Positions 33,515-44,419 of a stretch of DNA of 64,000 bases are shown here, one piece after another (position 1 is the stretch's first letter; the number at the start of each line of letters is the position of its first letter). Under the pieces are notes generated by a model that searched no databases, was not told where the DNA came from, and saw only the letters and a program-made list of their open reading frames with translations. The translations under genes were made by a program, and so were the position numbers. Source of the stretch: Xiphydria camelus (lineage: Eukaryota; Arthropoda; Insecta; Hymenoptera; Xiphydriidae). The stretch is from NCBI GenBank assembly GCA_963678675.1, contig OY783195.1, forward strand, positions 20,726,912-20,790,911. Direction: 5' to 3'.

Positions 33515-33558
33515 GCGTCAGCGAATAGACCAATCAGGATCAAGTATTCCGTTCTGGC
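33515..33558. repeat. scrap of the 10543 foldback
   Basis: gcgaatagaccaatcaggat plus caagtattccgtt matches the inner arm and loop of 10543-10703. Confidence 0.7.
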
Positions 33559-33589
33559 AAAAACTCGCACTCCGGATCCTCACTGTGGC

Positions 33590-33920
33590 ATCAGAGTAAC
33601 GTCACTCAGTGACGCCACCGCGTGACTTTTGGGTGAAAGTCACGCTTGGCTATCGGGGCGGTTTGTACTGGCCAGTTCGAAAGTTACCTTCGGATAGGCT
33701 TGGTCGGTAATCGAGACATTTACCGTATGTCCCACTCTGTACCGTCCCCGATAGCCAAGCGTGACTTTCACCCGAGCGTCACGCGGTGGCAGCACGTCTT
33801 GTTGGCACGGGAACCTCACTGTGCCGCCACCGCGTGATTGTCACCGAGTGACGTTACTCATACGTTACTGGGATGCCACGGAGTGAGTGTCACTGGGTGA
33901 CGTTACTGTGACGCCACTGT
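33590..33920. mobile_element. VNTR-MITE-VNTR composite, short form
   Basis: Left: GTGACG-type units ending ggctatcgggg at 33658. Middle (33659-33745): a single arm of MITE A (ggccagttcgaaagttacct and taccgtatgtcccactctgt). Right: ccccgatagccaagcgtgac from 33746, followed by mirrored GTGACG units to about 33920. Same architecture as 34700-36165 but without the tRNA-like heads. Confidence 0.7.
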
Positions 33921-33971
33921 GACTTAATCTTTGAAAAAATCCAAATTGTTCAATAAAAATTAAAAATTATA

Positions 33972-34513
33972 TTAGGTGTTGGAATTAATTCGTAGCGTTT
34001 TTTTAATGAAAAAATATTATCATGCCCAAACTTTTAAGACGTTTTCCTACTGGTGATAAGTCAACTCCCAACTTGGTTGTACATAACCTTTCTTCAAATC
34101 ATAAATAACATTTTATAATTTATTGAATATATCAAAATTTGTGCCCAATAAAGTGTTCTTGCGGGTAGTTTTGCTTCATTATTTTAATATGAACAAAAGT
34201 GCAGCTGAAGCTCATCGTATTTAGTGGAAGTGACATGCTCTAGCTGCGAGCAAACGCGTCGGAAGTGGTTTGCACGTTTTAAAGCTGGTGATTTCGACTT
34301 GGATGACAAGGAGCCGAATAAATTTGAAGATAATAATTTGGAGGCATTAGTCCATCAAGACTCATGTCAAACACTTATGTATAAAGAATCCTTACATAAT
34401 TAAATTGTGATGTTTACGATATTACATTACTGTCGGTAACAACGAAATACTGTACTACCTGCGTGCTATTTATATTGTTAAGATCGACGCTACAAATTAA
34501 TTCCAACACCTAA
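33972..34513 (+). mobile_element. 542-bp deleted mariner
   Basis: Ends TTAGGTGTTGGAATTAATTC and complement, TA on both sides (33970-33971 and 34514-34515). Interior 34160-34370 retains scraps of a mariner N-terminus (VVLLHYFNMNKSAAEAHR, KWFARFKAGDFDLDD in shifted frames). All catalytic residues are gone. A clean nonautonomous derivative. Confidence 0.88.
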
Positions 34514-34541
34514 TAATACAAAAATTCCATCGTGAACTTAA

Positions 34542-34668
34542 CCCATTAAAGCCCAAATTAATTTCTGGTGGATTTTCTTTACGAAAATTGCATGATTTGT
34601 TACTCAGAGGTTATCAGAAAAAAATTCCAAATAGCCGTCCTATGCATAAGACGCTGGGCGCTAATGGG
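34542..34668. mobile_element. 127-bp TTAA MITE
   Basis: TTAA (34538-34541) + cccattaaagccc ... gggcgctaatggg + TTAA (34669-34672). piggyBac-like ends. Confidence 0.85.
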
Positions 34669-34799
34669 TTAACTTTAACATGATTCTTGACGAATATTCT
34701 ACTATAAATAGTGAATGAATAATTATCATAATCGCTACTGTTTTGAAAAAGAACATATCAAATTATTTTAAAAAATTTAACGAAAACCTTCGAGAGCAG

Positions 34800-35235
34800 T
34801 CACTGTCATGTCCGGTTTCTATATATGACTGGAGTTGACCAACATCTCTCGAAGAGTCGGTGGCGTAATGCGAAAACGTTTCCCAGTCTCGAGGCATCTG
34901 GCATAGGATATCCCAAGGATCGCAGGTTCAAATCCCGGTGGGGCACGGAAAAAAAAAAGAAAGAAGCGACACCTCTAGGCGGGTAAAGTCACTGTGTGCG
35001 TTCCCTTTTTGCAAATCTTCATATCGACAATTATTTTGAAAGCGCACCGCGTGACTGCACAGTGCTGTTGTAGTGACGATCGCTGTGCAGTCACAGTAAC
35101 CTCACTCGCCGTTGCCACTCCGTGTCGCCACTGTGACGTCCGTGGGGGCACGCACGATAAGGTCACTGTGATGTTTCCTAACTCCACCGCGTGACGGCAC
35201 AGTGCGCTCGTAGTGACGAAACTTGGCTATTGGGG
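34800..35235 (+). mobile_element. tRNA-headed SINE with GTGACG-type tail, copy 2
   Basis: gtccggtttctatatatgac, A-box-like gtcggtggcgtaatgcg near 34857 (degraded), B-box aggttcaaatcccggt at about 34924, A-rich spacer at 34949, then gcaccgcgtgactgcacagtg-type repeats to ttggctattgggg at 35235. The sequence continues straight into the MITE A terminus. Confidence 0.7.
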
Positions 35236-35561
35236 GTATGTCCCACTCTGTACGGGCCAGTTTGAAGTTACCTTCGGGGAGGCTTGGTCGGTAATCGAAA
35301 CATTTAATACCGGTAGAAGTCGAGTCGGTAGTTAGAGTTGGTGTCAATTCGGGAGATCGAAGCGTCTAATCTCGAAATTATGAATTTGTGAATAATGATT
35401 AGTAATTTCCATTATTCACAAATTCATAATTTCAAAGTTAGACGCTTCGATCACCCGAATTGACACCAACTCTAACTACCGACTCGACTTCTACCGGTAT
35501 TAAATGACTCAAGTACCGACCAAGCCTCCCCGAAGGTAACTTCAAACTGGCCCGTACAGAG
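35236..35561. mobile_element. MITE family A copy 3
   Basis: Both TIRs present but cut at the outer ends: left starts gtatgtcccactctgtacgg and right ends cccgtacagag. Both ends adjoin (c)cccgatag-type sequence rather than TA. Confidence 0.85.
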
Positions 35562-35935
35562 CCCCGATAGCAAAGTGGCACCACAGTGACTGCACCCTGC
35601 TTTCACGCGGTGCATTCGAGTGCATGCACTGGGGTGTCCATCTGTCTGTGCACCGTGAAGCCACACTGCAGTCACGCAGTGTAAGTACGATGGTAAAAGT
35701 AGAATTTTGCAAAAAGGGGGCGATAAAGTAGGATTTCCCGCCTGCCTTATCCGCCTACTAGAGAGAGAGAGAGAGAGAGAGAGTGTCGGTTTTTTTTTCT
35801 CAAACCCGACCCGGCCAGGACTCGAACCTGCGATCTTTAGAAGACTGGGAACGCTTCTCGCATTCTACCAATTGCGCCATCGACTCTTTGTGGTGGAAGT
35901 CGACTAAGTTATACATATAATATCGATACCTGAAA
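35562..35935 (-). mobile_element. tRNA-Arg-like SINE with GTGACG-type tail, copy 3
   Basis: On the minus strand the head reads gatggcgcaattggtagaat (A-box, about 35884), cttctaaagatcgcaggttc, then gagtcct (B-box, about 35820). The cttctaa and gcaggttcgagtcct parts resemble insect tRNA-Arg with anticodon TCT, but an insertion and unpaired acceptor ends rule out a tRNA gene. A (GA)n run lies at 35760-35783; the VNTR follows to ccccgatagc at 35562. Confidence 0.7.
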
Positions 35936-36165
35936 GCAACAGTACTGTGACTAGTGAGATAAAGCCGAAAGCCGATTTCAAGCTATGTCAAACGTAAACT
36001 AAATTTTAAATATTTTTGCCGAGATATCTCAGTGTTGCATTGTGTAAAGGCCGGTTTATATATATATATATATCTCATTAAATTTTTAAAAATAATTTGA
36101 TACTTTCTTTTTCAAAACAGTAGCGATTATGATAATTAATTATTCACTATTTATGAAATAATTCA

Positions 36166-36360
36166 GTACAATTTGCACTGTTTGAAACATTATTATAATA
36201 TCAATTTTGTTATTTTCTAATTTAAAAATTCTTCTATCGGGGTGTGAAATCAATTAATTGTAAATTTACAACCGCACACATCCGCAGATCAAAATTTGTA
36301 ACTAGTCACAAATTGCTTTCTGAGAACAAACCTATTATTATATCAATTTTGTTATTTTCT
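36166..36360. other. unassigned AT-rich DNA
   Basis: ttattatatcaattttgtta, continuing tttctaattt, occurs twice (36190-36225 and 36335-36365), a short direct repeat. Nothing else seen. Confidence 0.5.
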
Positions 36361-36367
36361 AATTTAA

Positions 36368-36531
36368 CACATTCGCTGCCACTTTTAGATTGATTGCATC
36401 GCGCTCAGTGCCGGTAACAGACTGAATAATTATATGTAATGTGCACGTCAATGTATCTCCGATCGGAGCCGGCGGCACAGGCGCGAAGTGTCGACTGGCT
36501 CCGATCGGAGCCGGCGGCAGCAAACGACGTG
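36368..36531. mobile_element. 164-bp TTAA MITE with internal direct repeat
   Basis: TTAA (36364-36367) + cacattcgctgcc ... ggcagcaaacgacgtg + TTAA (36532-36535). Inside, ctccgatcggagccggcggc is repeated at about 36457 and 36500. Confidence 0.8.
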
Positions 36532-36639
36532 TTAAAAATTTTGTGAAGACAATGAAGTTACCGACATTCATGGTCGGTAAATTTACGAAGTGTGCACGTC
36601 AAAAAGGCACCTTGACTGCACTGAGTGTAACTAGGTACT

Positions 36640-36799
36640 GTGTCTTTACGCTGTGAACCACTCAGTGTGTTCACTGTGTAGCCACGGTGCTTTTAGTTTG
36701 GGTACGCCACGCGATCACGCCACGGTGAGACCATAGTGGTGCCACTACGTGGCAGCACTGCGTGCGGCTAGCGTGTAAATCCACGCTTTGCTGTCGGGG
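36640..36799. repeat. GTGACG-type VNTR ending in gctgtcgggg
   Basis: cactgtgtagccacggtgct and similar cgcgatcacgccacgg units. It ends at 36799 and is followed directly by a MITE A terminus, as in the other composites. Confidence 0.65.
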
Positions 36800-37142
36800 A
36801 GTGGGACAGACGGTACGGCCGGCCAGTTTGAAGTTACCTTCGGGGAGGCTTGGTCGGTACTTGAGTAATTTAATACCGCGGTAGAATTCGAGTCGGTAGT
36901 TAGAGTTGGTGTCAATTCGGGTGATCGAAGCGTCTAACTTCGAAATTATGAATTTGTGAATAATGGAAATTACTCACCATTATTCACAAATTCATAATTT
37001 CGAGATTAGACGCTTCGATCTCCCGAATTGACACCAACTCTAACTACCGACTCGACTTCTACCCGGTATTAAATGTTTCGATTACCGACCAAGCCTCCCC
37101 GAAGGTAACTTCAAACTGGCCCGTACAGAGTGGGACATACGG
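36800..37142. mobile_element. MITE family A copy 4
   Basis: Left end altered (gtgggacagacggtacggcc). Right end complete: gtgggacatacgg then TA (37143-37144). Centre near 36970. Confidence 0.88.
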
Positions 37143-37144
37143 TA

Positions 37145-37337
37145 TACCGTAATTATAATTATTTTCGTAATGTCCATTATTCACAAATTCATAATTTCGA
37201 GGTTAGACGCTTCGATCTCCCGATTGACATCAACTCTAACTGCCGACTCGACTTCTACCGTATTAAATGACTCGAGTACCGACCAAGCCTATCCGAAGGT
37301 AACTTTCAAACTGGCCAGTACAGAGACGGACATACGG
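37145..37337. mobile_element. MITE family A, half copy
   Basis: Begins ccgtaattataatt and joins the centre of the element at 37170 (ccattattcacaaattcata), then one complete arm to gacggacatacgg and TA. Placed immediately after copy 4. Confidence 0.8.
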
Positions 37338-37344
37338 TATAGAT

Positions 37345-37685
37345 ATCGGCCGAGAAATAAAATTCTCGACTCTTAGGCGCGAGGGGCGTGGCTTCGCGTT
37401 GTGTTAAGGATGAATCTCTGTTAATATGTAACTTATAAAATTTATTCTGGTCTCTATCAATAGAGAATAATCAATTTATATGGCGTAACTAAGCATAGTT
37501 TTGGTTATAACCATATATTTATTGAGAAAATTCGATGTAAAAATTGAGGGGTGAAGGGGGCAGACATTTTTCCTGTAAAAATACACGGGTGCCACCGGCG
37601 ACAGCGCTATCGTTACTGACGAAACTAACTTGAACGAACATGTCGCGAGACACTACCGTGTCTCTTGATATCTTATTTATATTAT
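37345..37685. mobile_element. half copy of foldback family E
   Basis: Equals one arm of 49071-49706, from gagaaataaaattctcgact through cacgggtgcc to the centre cactaccgtgtctcttgata. It stops at the symmetry centre. Confidence 0.8.
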
Positions 37686-37871
37686 ATCAACATAACTTTA
37701 AACGTGTATGTCAAGCTGTCAGTTTTAATTGTGGGAAATTAAGTTAGTAGTAACACATTAGCGACCAATAGTGAAATAATAAATACTAGAAGTTCCTGCA
37801 CGTAGCATACGCGCACCTAGATTTGTAAAATCCAACTTCAATTAAAAATTCTAGTCTAAAATCTCATTATA

Positions 37872-38665
37872 CCGGGTGTTCTCAAACCTCTGACCCAGAG
37901 AAGAACCCTATGTTCATTAACCTTTAGAGTTCGAGGGTGGTCGATAAATCGACCAGCAGACAGGTCGGGGCCTCCACATAGAAATTTTATTGATTTTATT
38001 TATAAATTTCACGTCTAACAAAAGTCGATTTTAACAGATATTTCTCCGGACTTAAAAGGTTTTAAGGACCGAGGTTTCCATTTTCATATCTTTTGACAAT
38101 TTAATATACTTTACATTGTCAAAATTTCATCCATTTTACCATATTTATTAGCATTTCTAAGATGTTTGCTTAAATTAATTGGAACCTTTTAAGTCCGGAG
38201 AAATTTTAGTTAAAATCGACTTTTTTTTAGACGTGAAATTTTTAAATAAATTAATAAATTTCTATTTGGAGGCCCCGACCTGACTGGTCGATTTATCACA
38301 ACCCCCGAATTCTAAAGGTTAAAATATTACGGACATAATGCGATTGATTTTATTGAAACCCGTTAGGAATTTACGGAGAAATTAATTATTAAAAAGTAAT
38401 TAATATTTTGAATTTATTCGGCATTGATGACGCCATATCAAGGATCATGAAGGTAATGTTTATAATAATGATAGCAATTGCGATTATCTTCATGGGTCTT
38501 GATATGACGTCATCAATGCCGAATAAATTGAAAATATGAATTACTTTTTAATAATTAATTTCTCCGTAAATTCTTAACGGATTTCAATAAAATCAATTGC
38601 ATTGTGTCCGTAGATTTTAATGAACATAGGGTTTTCCTCTGGGTCAGAGGTTTGAGAACACCCCG
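37872..38665. mobile_element. TA-flanked foldback, split by a TTAA MITE
   Basis: Ends CCGGGTGTTCTCAAACCTCT and complement, TA at 37870-37871 and 38666-38667. The left arm is interrupted at its TTAA by the MITE at 37921-38318. After that the arms resume (ttacggagaaattaattatt, ttattcggcattgatgacg) around a centre near 38470. Confidence 0.88.
37921..38318. mobile_element. 398-bp TTAA foldback MITE, nested
   Basis: TTAA (37917-37920) + cctttagagttcgagggtgg ... ccccgaattctaaagg + TTAA (38319-38322). Long arms include cgaccagcagacaggtcggg and ggtttttaagtccggag-type blocks. piggyBac-like duplication. Confidence 0.88.
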
Positions 38666-38929
38666 TATATACACAATTATAAATTTAGTTTTTAAGTTAT
38701 GAAATCACTGTAATAGAATCAAAAGATTTAACTTTTGAAAGAACTACATAAAGCTGGCTCTGAATAAAGAGAGATATTTGAAATATGAACAAATTTTATC
38801 AAATATTTAACCTTCTGATTTATTTATAATCATTGAAAAGCCTAATCTTATTGAAAATTGTTTTCTTTCAAACATAAATGGCATTAATTTTTATATCTGA
38901 CGGTGTTAAAGATATTCTAGAGATTAATA

Positions 38930-39294
38930 CGAGGGCAGAGTGAAGAGTCCGATACTTTTTTAATAGATGGTGGTACGCCCCAAAGTCTGTAAAGTAGCCC
39001 CCTGCTGCGGCGATGACCTCTTTGTTTGATGAGGATTTCTTTGCAGCCAGCTTTTTTTTCAAGTCTGGGAAGAGAAAGAAGTCGCAGGGAGACAAATCCG
39101 GCGAATAAGGTGGATGCGGCAGCAATTCGAACTTCAAATCGACCAATTTCGCTGTTGCAATGGCAGACGAATGAGCAGGTGCATTGTCGTGGTGGAACAG
39201 AACTTTTTTTTTTCGCCAAATGGAGCCTTATACTCACTTTCGCGATCGCACCACCATCTACTAGAAAAGTATCGAACTTGTCACACTGCCCTCG
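38930..39294 (-). mobile_element. 365-bp mariner derivative with transposase C-terminus
   Basis: Ends CGAGGGCAGAGTGA and CTGCCCTCG, TA at 38928-38929 and 39295-39296. Subterminal match gatacttttntagatggtgg on both sides. On the minus strand it keeps FHHDNAPAHSSAIATAK and LLPHPPYSPDLSPCDFFLFP (second and third catalytic Asp intact) and LKKKLAAKKSSSNKEV. The N-terminal half and first Asp are deleted, and the coding end is joined to the right TIR. The bordering 38917-39444 frame fuses it to Helitron sequence by chance. Confidence 0.88.
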
Positions 39295-39299
39295 TATAG

Positions 39300-39700
39300 T
39301 TTGTCGATTAGCTGATTGAATTGTTTCAACTTCAATAGTATTATTTTTTAATCTGGCGATTATTAATTGAGTACAATTACTAAGACCTTTTGAAAGAATT
39401 AAATTTCTCAATAATGTAACAGTTGAGTTAATTTTAATTCTCATCTCATGAGGTGCATTTCAGTAGGTGTGAGACTTTTTTAAACATTTTTCTGGGTACA
39501 CAAGTTTATAATTTTCATTAGCATTTACAATAGAGTCAACACTTTCGTATATTTCTTCTTCTCTGTATACTTCTTTTTAACATTGTTATTGATTTCAATT
39601 AAATCATCATTTGTCACTATTAAAATTGCCCAACCTTTAAGATCTATTGGCTCAATATTTGAAAAATCAATATTACCATAAATATAGAAAACAAAAATTT
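39300..39700 (-). pseudogene. Helitron helicase C-terminal fragment
   Basis: Reading right to left: GWAILIVTNDDLIEINNN (about 39640-39580), EEEIYESVDSIV in the next frame, then NAPHEMRIKINSTVTLLRNL and SNCTQLIIARLKNNTIEVET (39455-39330). This matches the PIF1-type helicase of Helitrons between the ILTxKNxDVxxIN and PPHxLxLKxGxxVMLLRNL blocks. At least two frameshifts. Cut at 39295 by the mariner derivative. Confidence 0.65.
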
Positions 39701-40683
39701 CATCACATAACCATAAAATATTGCAAATAGGGTGTTTTTGACAAATAGCGTTAACATTCGTGTCGAAAGCGATTTGTAATCCAGCAAGAAAATATTTCTT
39801 AGCAACAACTTTACTAATTTATAGTAATTATAGTGCTATCGCGTTAGCTCCCTATAAATAATATTGATTTCATTGAAAAGGTTTTTCATATTAACTACTT
39901 TTATTCCTGATTTTTCAACTCCGTCCCGTGTCTCATTTAACAAAATGAGGTTCCTAAATTTAACAAGTAGCTACTTAAATATTTTACTAAATTCATCATA
40001 TTAATAAGTACATATCTTGTTTCTTTGTATTCTAATCTGTTAAAAAATACGTTCCTTATATGTAATGTGTTTCGTGGAGCAACATTGAAAGTTTGTCCAT
40101 GGGGTTTAGTCTAAACTCTATCCTGTCGACGATTATTCATCATTATTATTGGTAGGTGCACTTAAATAAATTTCTTTAGCATTATTAAACTCTCCGAGCA
40201 GGAGCACCTAAAGCCTGAGTGATATAACATGGTAACATTGTAATCGAAAGATACACTTTTTTGAGAACAGTATTTACTGGTATAAACAACATCTGAATAT
40301 CAGATTATATTCTGATCTTTGTAAATCAATCGACATTACAAAGTTTAAAATAAATCTAGAAATATAAGAATCTCAACTCCATCCCCTTGAATTCCATTTC
40401 CAGTATCTAAGGGTACAGAATTAGGATAATGTAACGAAACATTTATTTCCTCATATCAAATCATTATAATGACTATAATAATATCAAATTATATTTAAAT
40501 ATATGTTGAATAATACCCCTTCTTTTTCTAAAATTTAGATAAGGTAAAGGTTGTAGTTTCTTCGGTAGAAAATTTTATCTAGTGTAGTGTGGTCAGGATA
40601 ATCCATATATATATGATATATCATAAGTAACAGTTTTAGGGGTTATTTGAAATATAAGTACCCAATAAATACAAGAGGGTATA
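39700..40683. other. AT-rich DNA, possibly decayed coding sequence
   Basis: The minus strand has several short runs of protein-like sequence in different frames (for example NTLHIRNVFFNRLEYKETRY near 40060), which could be the upstream part of the same dead helicase or another gene. I do not recognise it. Confidence 0.3.
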
Positions 40684-40687
40684 TTAA

Positions 40688-41999
40688 CACATTCGTCGCC
40701 TAGCGCGAATCGGTTGAGTTTCTCGCGGAGCCCAAATCTGACTGTTGCACTATGGGCGAAAACGCCGAAAATCTGGCCAAAAGTCAAAAAGTTAACGGAT
40801 TGACCTGAATTCGGGTACCTGGGGGTTTTCGGGGTCGCTGATTACGAATCCCAGGCCAGAATTGCAAAATTCGTAGATGGCGCCGCAACACGGCGCATGC
40901 GCGGATAAATCTCAACGTAAAGTTGAGTAATTGCTCTGAATTCGGGTACTCGGGGGTTTTCAAGGTCACGCTATGGTTTCCAGCAAGGGATTTTTTGGCC
41001 AAAAGTCTAAACAAGGTTTTAAAAAATATATAAGCTTAACTGTTTTTTGTGGAGTATATTAACGCTAAAAAAACATTTGATGTTTTTTACAAGTAACTGT
41101 AAACTTATAAACACGGATTTTTTGAAACGTGTTTACCAAATTGAGTAAAACAACATATTAATTTTCCATATCTAATTCCAGTTAATCCAAATGATCAGGT
41201 ACCGTTGCTCGTCCTTGGCTGTATTTATAAGTTTAGTCACTTGTAAAAGACATCGAATGTTTTTTAACGTTAATAGACTCCACAAGAAACAATTAAGCTT
41301 ATATATTTTTTTAAACCTTGTTTAGACTTTGGCCAAAAAAATCCCTTCCTAGAAACCATAGCGCAACCCCGAAAACCCCTGGGTACCCGAATTCGGAGCA
41401 ATTACTCAATTTTACGTCGAGATTTGATTCGCGCATGCGCCGTATTGTGCCGCCATCTAGGAATTTTGCAATTCTGGCCTCGGATTCATAATAAGCGACC
41501 CCGAAAACTCCTGTGTACCCGAATTCAGGCCAATCCGTTAACTTTTCAACTTTTAGCCAGATTTTCGGCGGTCTGGCTCACTGTGATATCGTTTGTCGGA
41601 AACTGGAAAAAACGAATTGCGTTTCCGCCCATAGTGTGTCGGCGCACTAGAATGTAAACAGAAAGATAAGTGGGAACAGCAACGACGCAACTCGAGTAGG
41701 CCCTTGCATTGTCAGTGATCTAAAAGCTTACAGAGCCTTCGACCCATTATAAAGGATCCATTTTATCCTAAATATAAATTAATAAAAAGTATAGTATAAT
41801 CTGTATATTTTTAATACTTTTATATTGTGTATATCCTATATTTATATTTCTATGCTTATTCCATTATAAATTCCTTTTAAAAATCCAACTGAAAATCATA
41901 TTTAACTTGAACAAGAAGAGCGTCACTCATATTTGGATGACGGGGCCCCCATGGAAGCATACACATCACACAGATATGGGTGACACGGCGACGAACGTG
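40688..41999. mobile_element. 1.31-kb TTAA element with 430-bp inverted arms
   Basis: TTAA (40684-40687) + cacattcgtcgcc ... ggcgacgaacgtg + TTAA (42000-42003). Large internal arms at about 40740-41165 and 41185-41620 share gaattcgggtac, ggttttcggggtcgc, gcgcatgcgc and aagcttatatat blocks. 41630-41990 is unpaired. No transposase found. Confidence 0.8.
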
Positions 42000-42125
42000 T
42001 TAAACGTCTAGAAATAGTCTAAAACTAATTTAAAAAACGTATTTGAGTGACATTTAACTCTTTCCATCAGAATATCCGCTTTAAAAACATTATTTTCAAC
42101 TAAGTGTAATGGCTTGTCTGTTTAA

Positions 42126-42207
42126 CACGCTGACTGCCGACAGTGCGCAGACAGACTGCGCGGAAACGTTTTTCTCGGTCATATAAACCGAGACGGCAGG
42201 CAACATG
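42126..42207. mobile_element. 82-bp TTAA MITE
   Basis: TTAA (42122-42125) + cacgctgactgccgacagtg ... ggcaggcaacatg + TTAA (42208-42211). The inner part forms a hairpin (gtttttctcggtc/gaccgagac type). Confidence 0.8.
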
Positions 42208-42214
42208 TTAAAAT

Positions 42215-42600
42215 TGACGATATTATACACGTCAATTCAATAAGACTTATTAACGTTTTTAAGACACGTATTATCAACGTATGTTATATCTGCATTACTA
42301 ACATTTGAATTATCCATTTTAATCAAGGGAAATGGTAGCTTCTCGCGCCAAGGACAAAGCGAGACTACCCACTCTTTTATTCCGCCGATCATTTCAACCT
42401 GTACAAAAAAGGTTTCAATATTTCTGCAGCTGGGGCACTTTGGCATGCAAAGATACGTTCATGAACATCATTTCGATACCAGGATTCTAATAAGTCTATG
42501 TTGAAAGAATTCCGTAGATTATCTACTGTCCTTCGTCGTTATCGTCGTGGTATTAGTAGCATAATGTAAGAAAAAACAGTGTGCGTGGAGTCCACGCGCG
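42215..42600. other. unassigned DNA with short Cys-motif ORF
   Basis: The minus-strand ORF 42446-42237 begins MPKCPSCRNIETFF. The CPxC motif could be half of a zinc ribbon, but no family is recognised. Confidence 0.3.
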
Positions 42601-42617
42601 ACAGAAATGAAAATTAA

Positions 42618-43084
42618 CACATTCACTGCCGATCAGATTTGCCATGCGCATGTCAGGAGCCCTTATATGAACGTTTGTATTTTATGTTAATTTCTATGTT
42701 TATATGAAGTACAACCTTTATTAGTTAGTTTGACATGATTTCAGATAGTACGGCGGTATGTCACACAAGGTGTGCCACCGGCCGTTTTAATGTTTTTTTG
42801 TTCATTTCACTACTAGAGTACACATTCTTTTTTTGGTTTAGACAGTCCTGGGATATCTGGATCCATGGAAACACTATAGAATACAAAATCTTTAAAACCA
42901 AAGAATTTTACGGGTTGCTCTTCACAAGCCGAAAACCCTAGTACATCACCACCCATAAGTGGACAAGATACTGAGATATGGAAGCTATGGTACTACCTTT
43001 TATTATTGGCACATAGCGTGTGACGCCGGCCTTTAAGGAAAATAGCCGATGGCACATGCGTGTGTGAGGACTGCAGTGAACGTG
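42618..43084. mobile_element. 467-bp TTAA element
   Basis: TTAA (42614-42617) + cacattcactgccgatcaga ... gactgcagtgaacgtg + TTAA (43085-43088). Short TIRs (cacattcactgc / gcagtgaacgtg). No coding capacity recognised. Confidence 0.75.
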
Positions 43085-43944
43085 TTAAACTTCTTGCTTA
43101 TGAGTTATAGATAGAGATAAATTATTAACATTTTTTTATTGAACAAGAAATAATAAGTGCCTATAGTAAGGATGAGGGTATGATAAATGAAAACCCAATT
43201 CAAAATTAATGTTTGCAAATATATTTTACAAGAAATTCGTTATTCAATTTGAGAAAAACATGAATCAATTACGGCAATTAGTTCCTCATTTTTTATGAAT
43301 CTGTATTCGTAGAATTATCAGTGTCTACCATAGTGACAATTCCCATTCCTATAGTTTGGGATTTAATATTTTCTAGATTCCTAGAGAATACAGCATCAAT
43401 TATTGTACCCGACCTGCTAGTGGGAGTATTCACATTATTGTTGGTTTTTAAATTGAATTCTCGAGGCAAAAAGTCAATAAGAGGTTGACTTTCAAGTTTG
43501 GAGAACTGGACATTGAAGTCACCGCTCAGTATCATTGGTGGAGTCCCCCCGTCCTTTCTTAGTAATGCTGCACCACCTGGTGTGTATGACAACAACACGT
43601 GATGAATGAATTCGATAATATCATCAAGTTTCTTATTAGGTGATATATACACAGCAATAATTAACATGAATTGTCCATTTTAAAGACAACATCTTGCAGC
43701 ACAGATATATCCAATGGCACATGTACTCACATCTATAGGGACCGTACAACACCCGTCCAGTGACACCTGGTGTCAGTAGTCGGCGAACTAGTGGCACTTT
43801 TATACAGTACCAAATATGATAAGAATATAGAAATTCTCGGCAAAACCAATTCGTGAACAACAATATGAATGCTTTTCATCAGGTGTGTTTTATAACAATT
43901 ATTTATATGTACAGAAATGCAATAAACACTAAGTATAACATTTA

Positions 43945-44232
43945 GGACCGGTTTATTCACCTTCAGACACGTTGACGGCCTCGTGGGTCCCATGGGACCA
44001 ATACGTAATGTACTTTAACCCGGCAGCGGTGGTGGCTGGCAGTCAACGTGTTAAATTTACCCAGCAGATACCTTGAATACAATTGGACCGTGTTATGCAA
44101 TAACGGATTAAGCGTTATAGTATAGCATGTCGCTTAATCTACTTTTGCATAATGCGGTCAAATTGTGCTAACAATTGCTTCAACAGAAATTATTTTTCAA
44201 GTAAATTTACCAGGAGGTGAATAAACCGGTCC
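43945..44232. mobile_element. 288-bp Harbinger-like MITE (TTA) with nested TTAA MITE
   Basis: GGACCGGTTTATTCACCT and complement, TTA at 43942-43944 and 44233-44235. Inside, cacgttgacggcc (about 43967) and ggctggcagtcaacgtgttaa (to about 44054) are ends of a smaller piggyBac-like element. Confidence 0.75.
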
Positions 44233-44419
44233 TTAAATGTATAATTTATCGTTTCTCACTTTTAAAATTGAAGTTATGAAAATTGTAAGACCAAGCAGGG
44301 GGCTGTGAATGCGCTCGCAGTCCCGTACCTTTCCCGGAAGGCTAATCCCCGGACGGCTCCTAATGAATTACGCATCATCGAAATCACTTTTCTAAACACC
44401 ACTAGCCGTCGGCTACTTA

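Larger units (their letters stand above)
34700..36165. mobile_element. 1.47-kb composite palindrome: AT arm, SINE head, VNTR, MITE A, mirrored
   Basis: Outer AT-rich arms: taaatagtgaatgaataatt, then atcgctactgttttgaaaaa at 34705-34770, mirrored at 36100-36165. Inside are an SINE-like head and VNTR on + (34800-35235), MITE A (35236-35561, with its own centre near 35400), then VNTR and SINE head on minus (35562-35935). The layers share one centre of symmetry to within about 40 bp. Confidence 0.7.

Noticed and set aside
35812..35900. Functional tRNA-Arg gene on the minus strand
   Set aside because: A-box, anticodon-like and B-box segments exist, but an insertion disrupts the anticodon arm and the acceptor ends do not pair. 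It sits in a repeated SINE module.
39026..39444. Overlapping ORFs of 97 and 175 residues
   Set aside because: They run in antisense or shifted frame through the mariner derivative and the Helitron helicase scrap.
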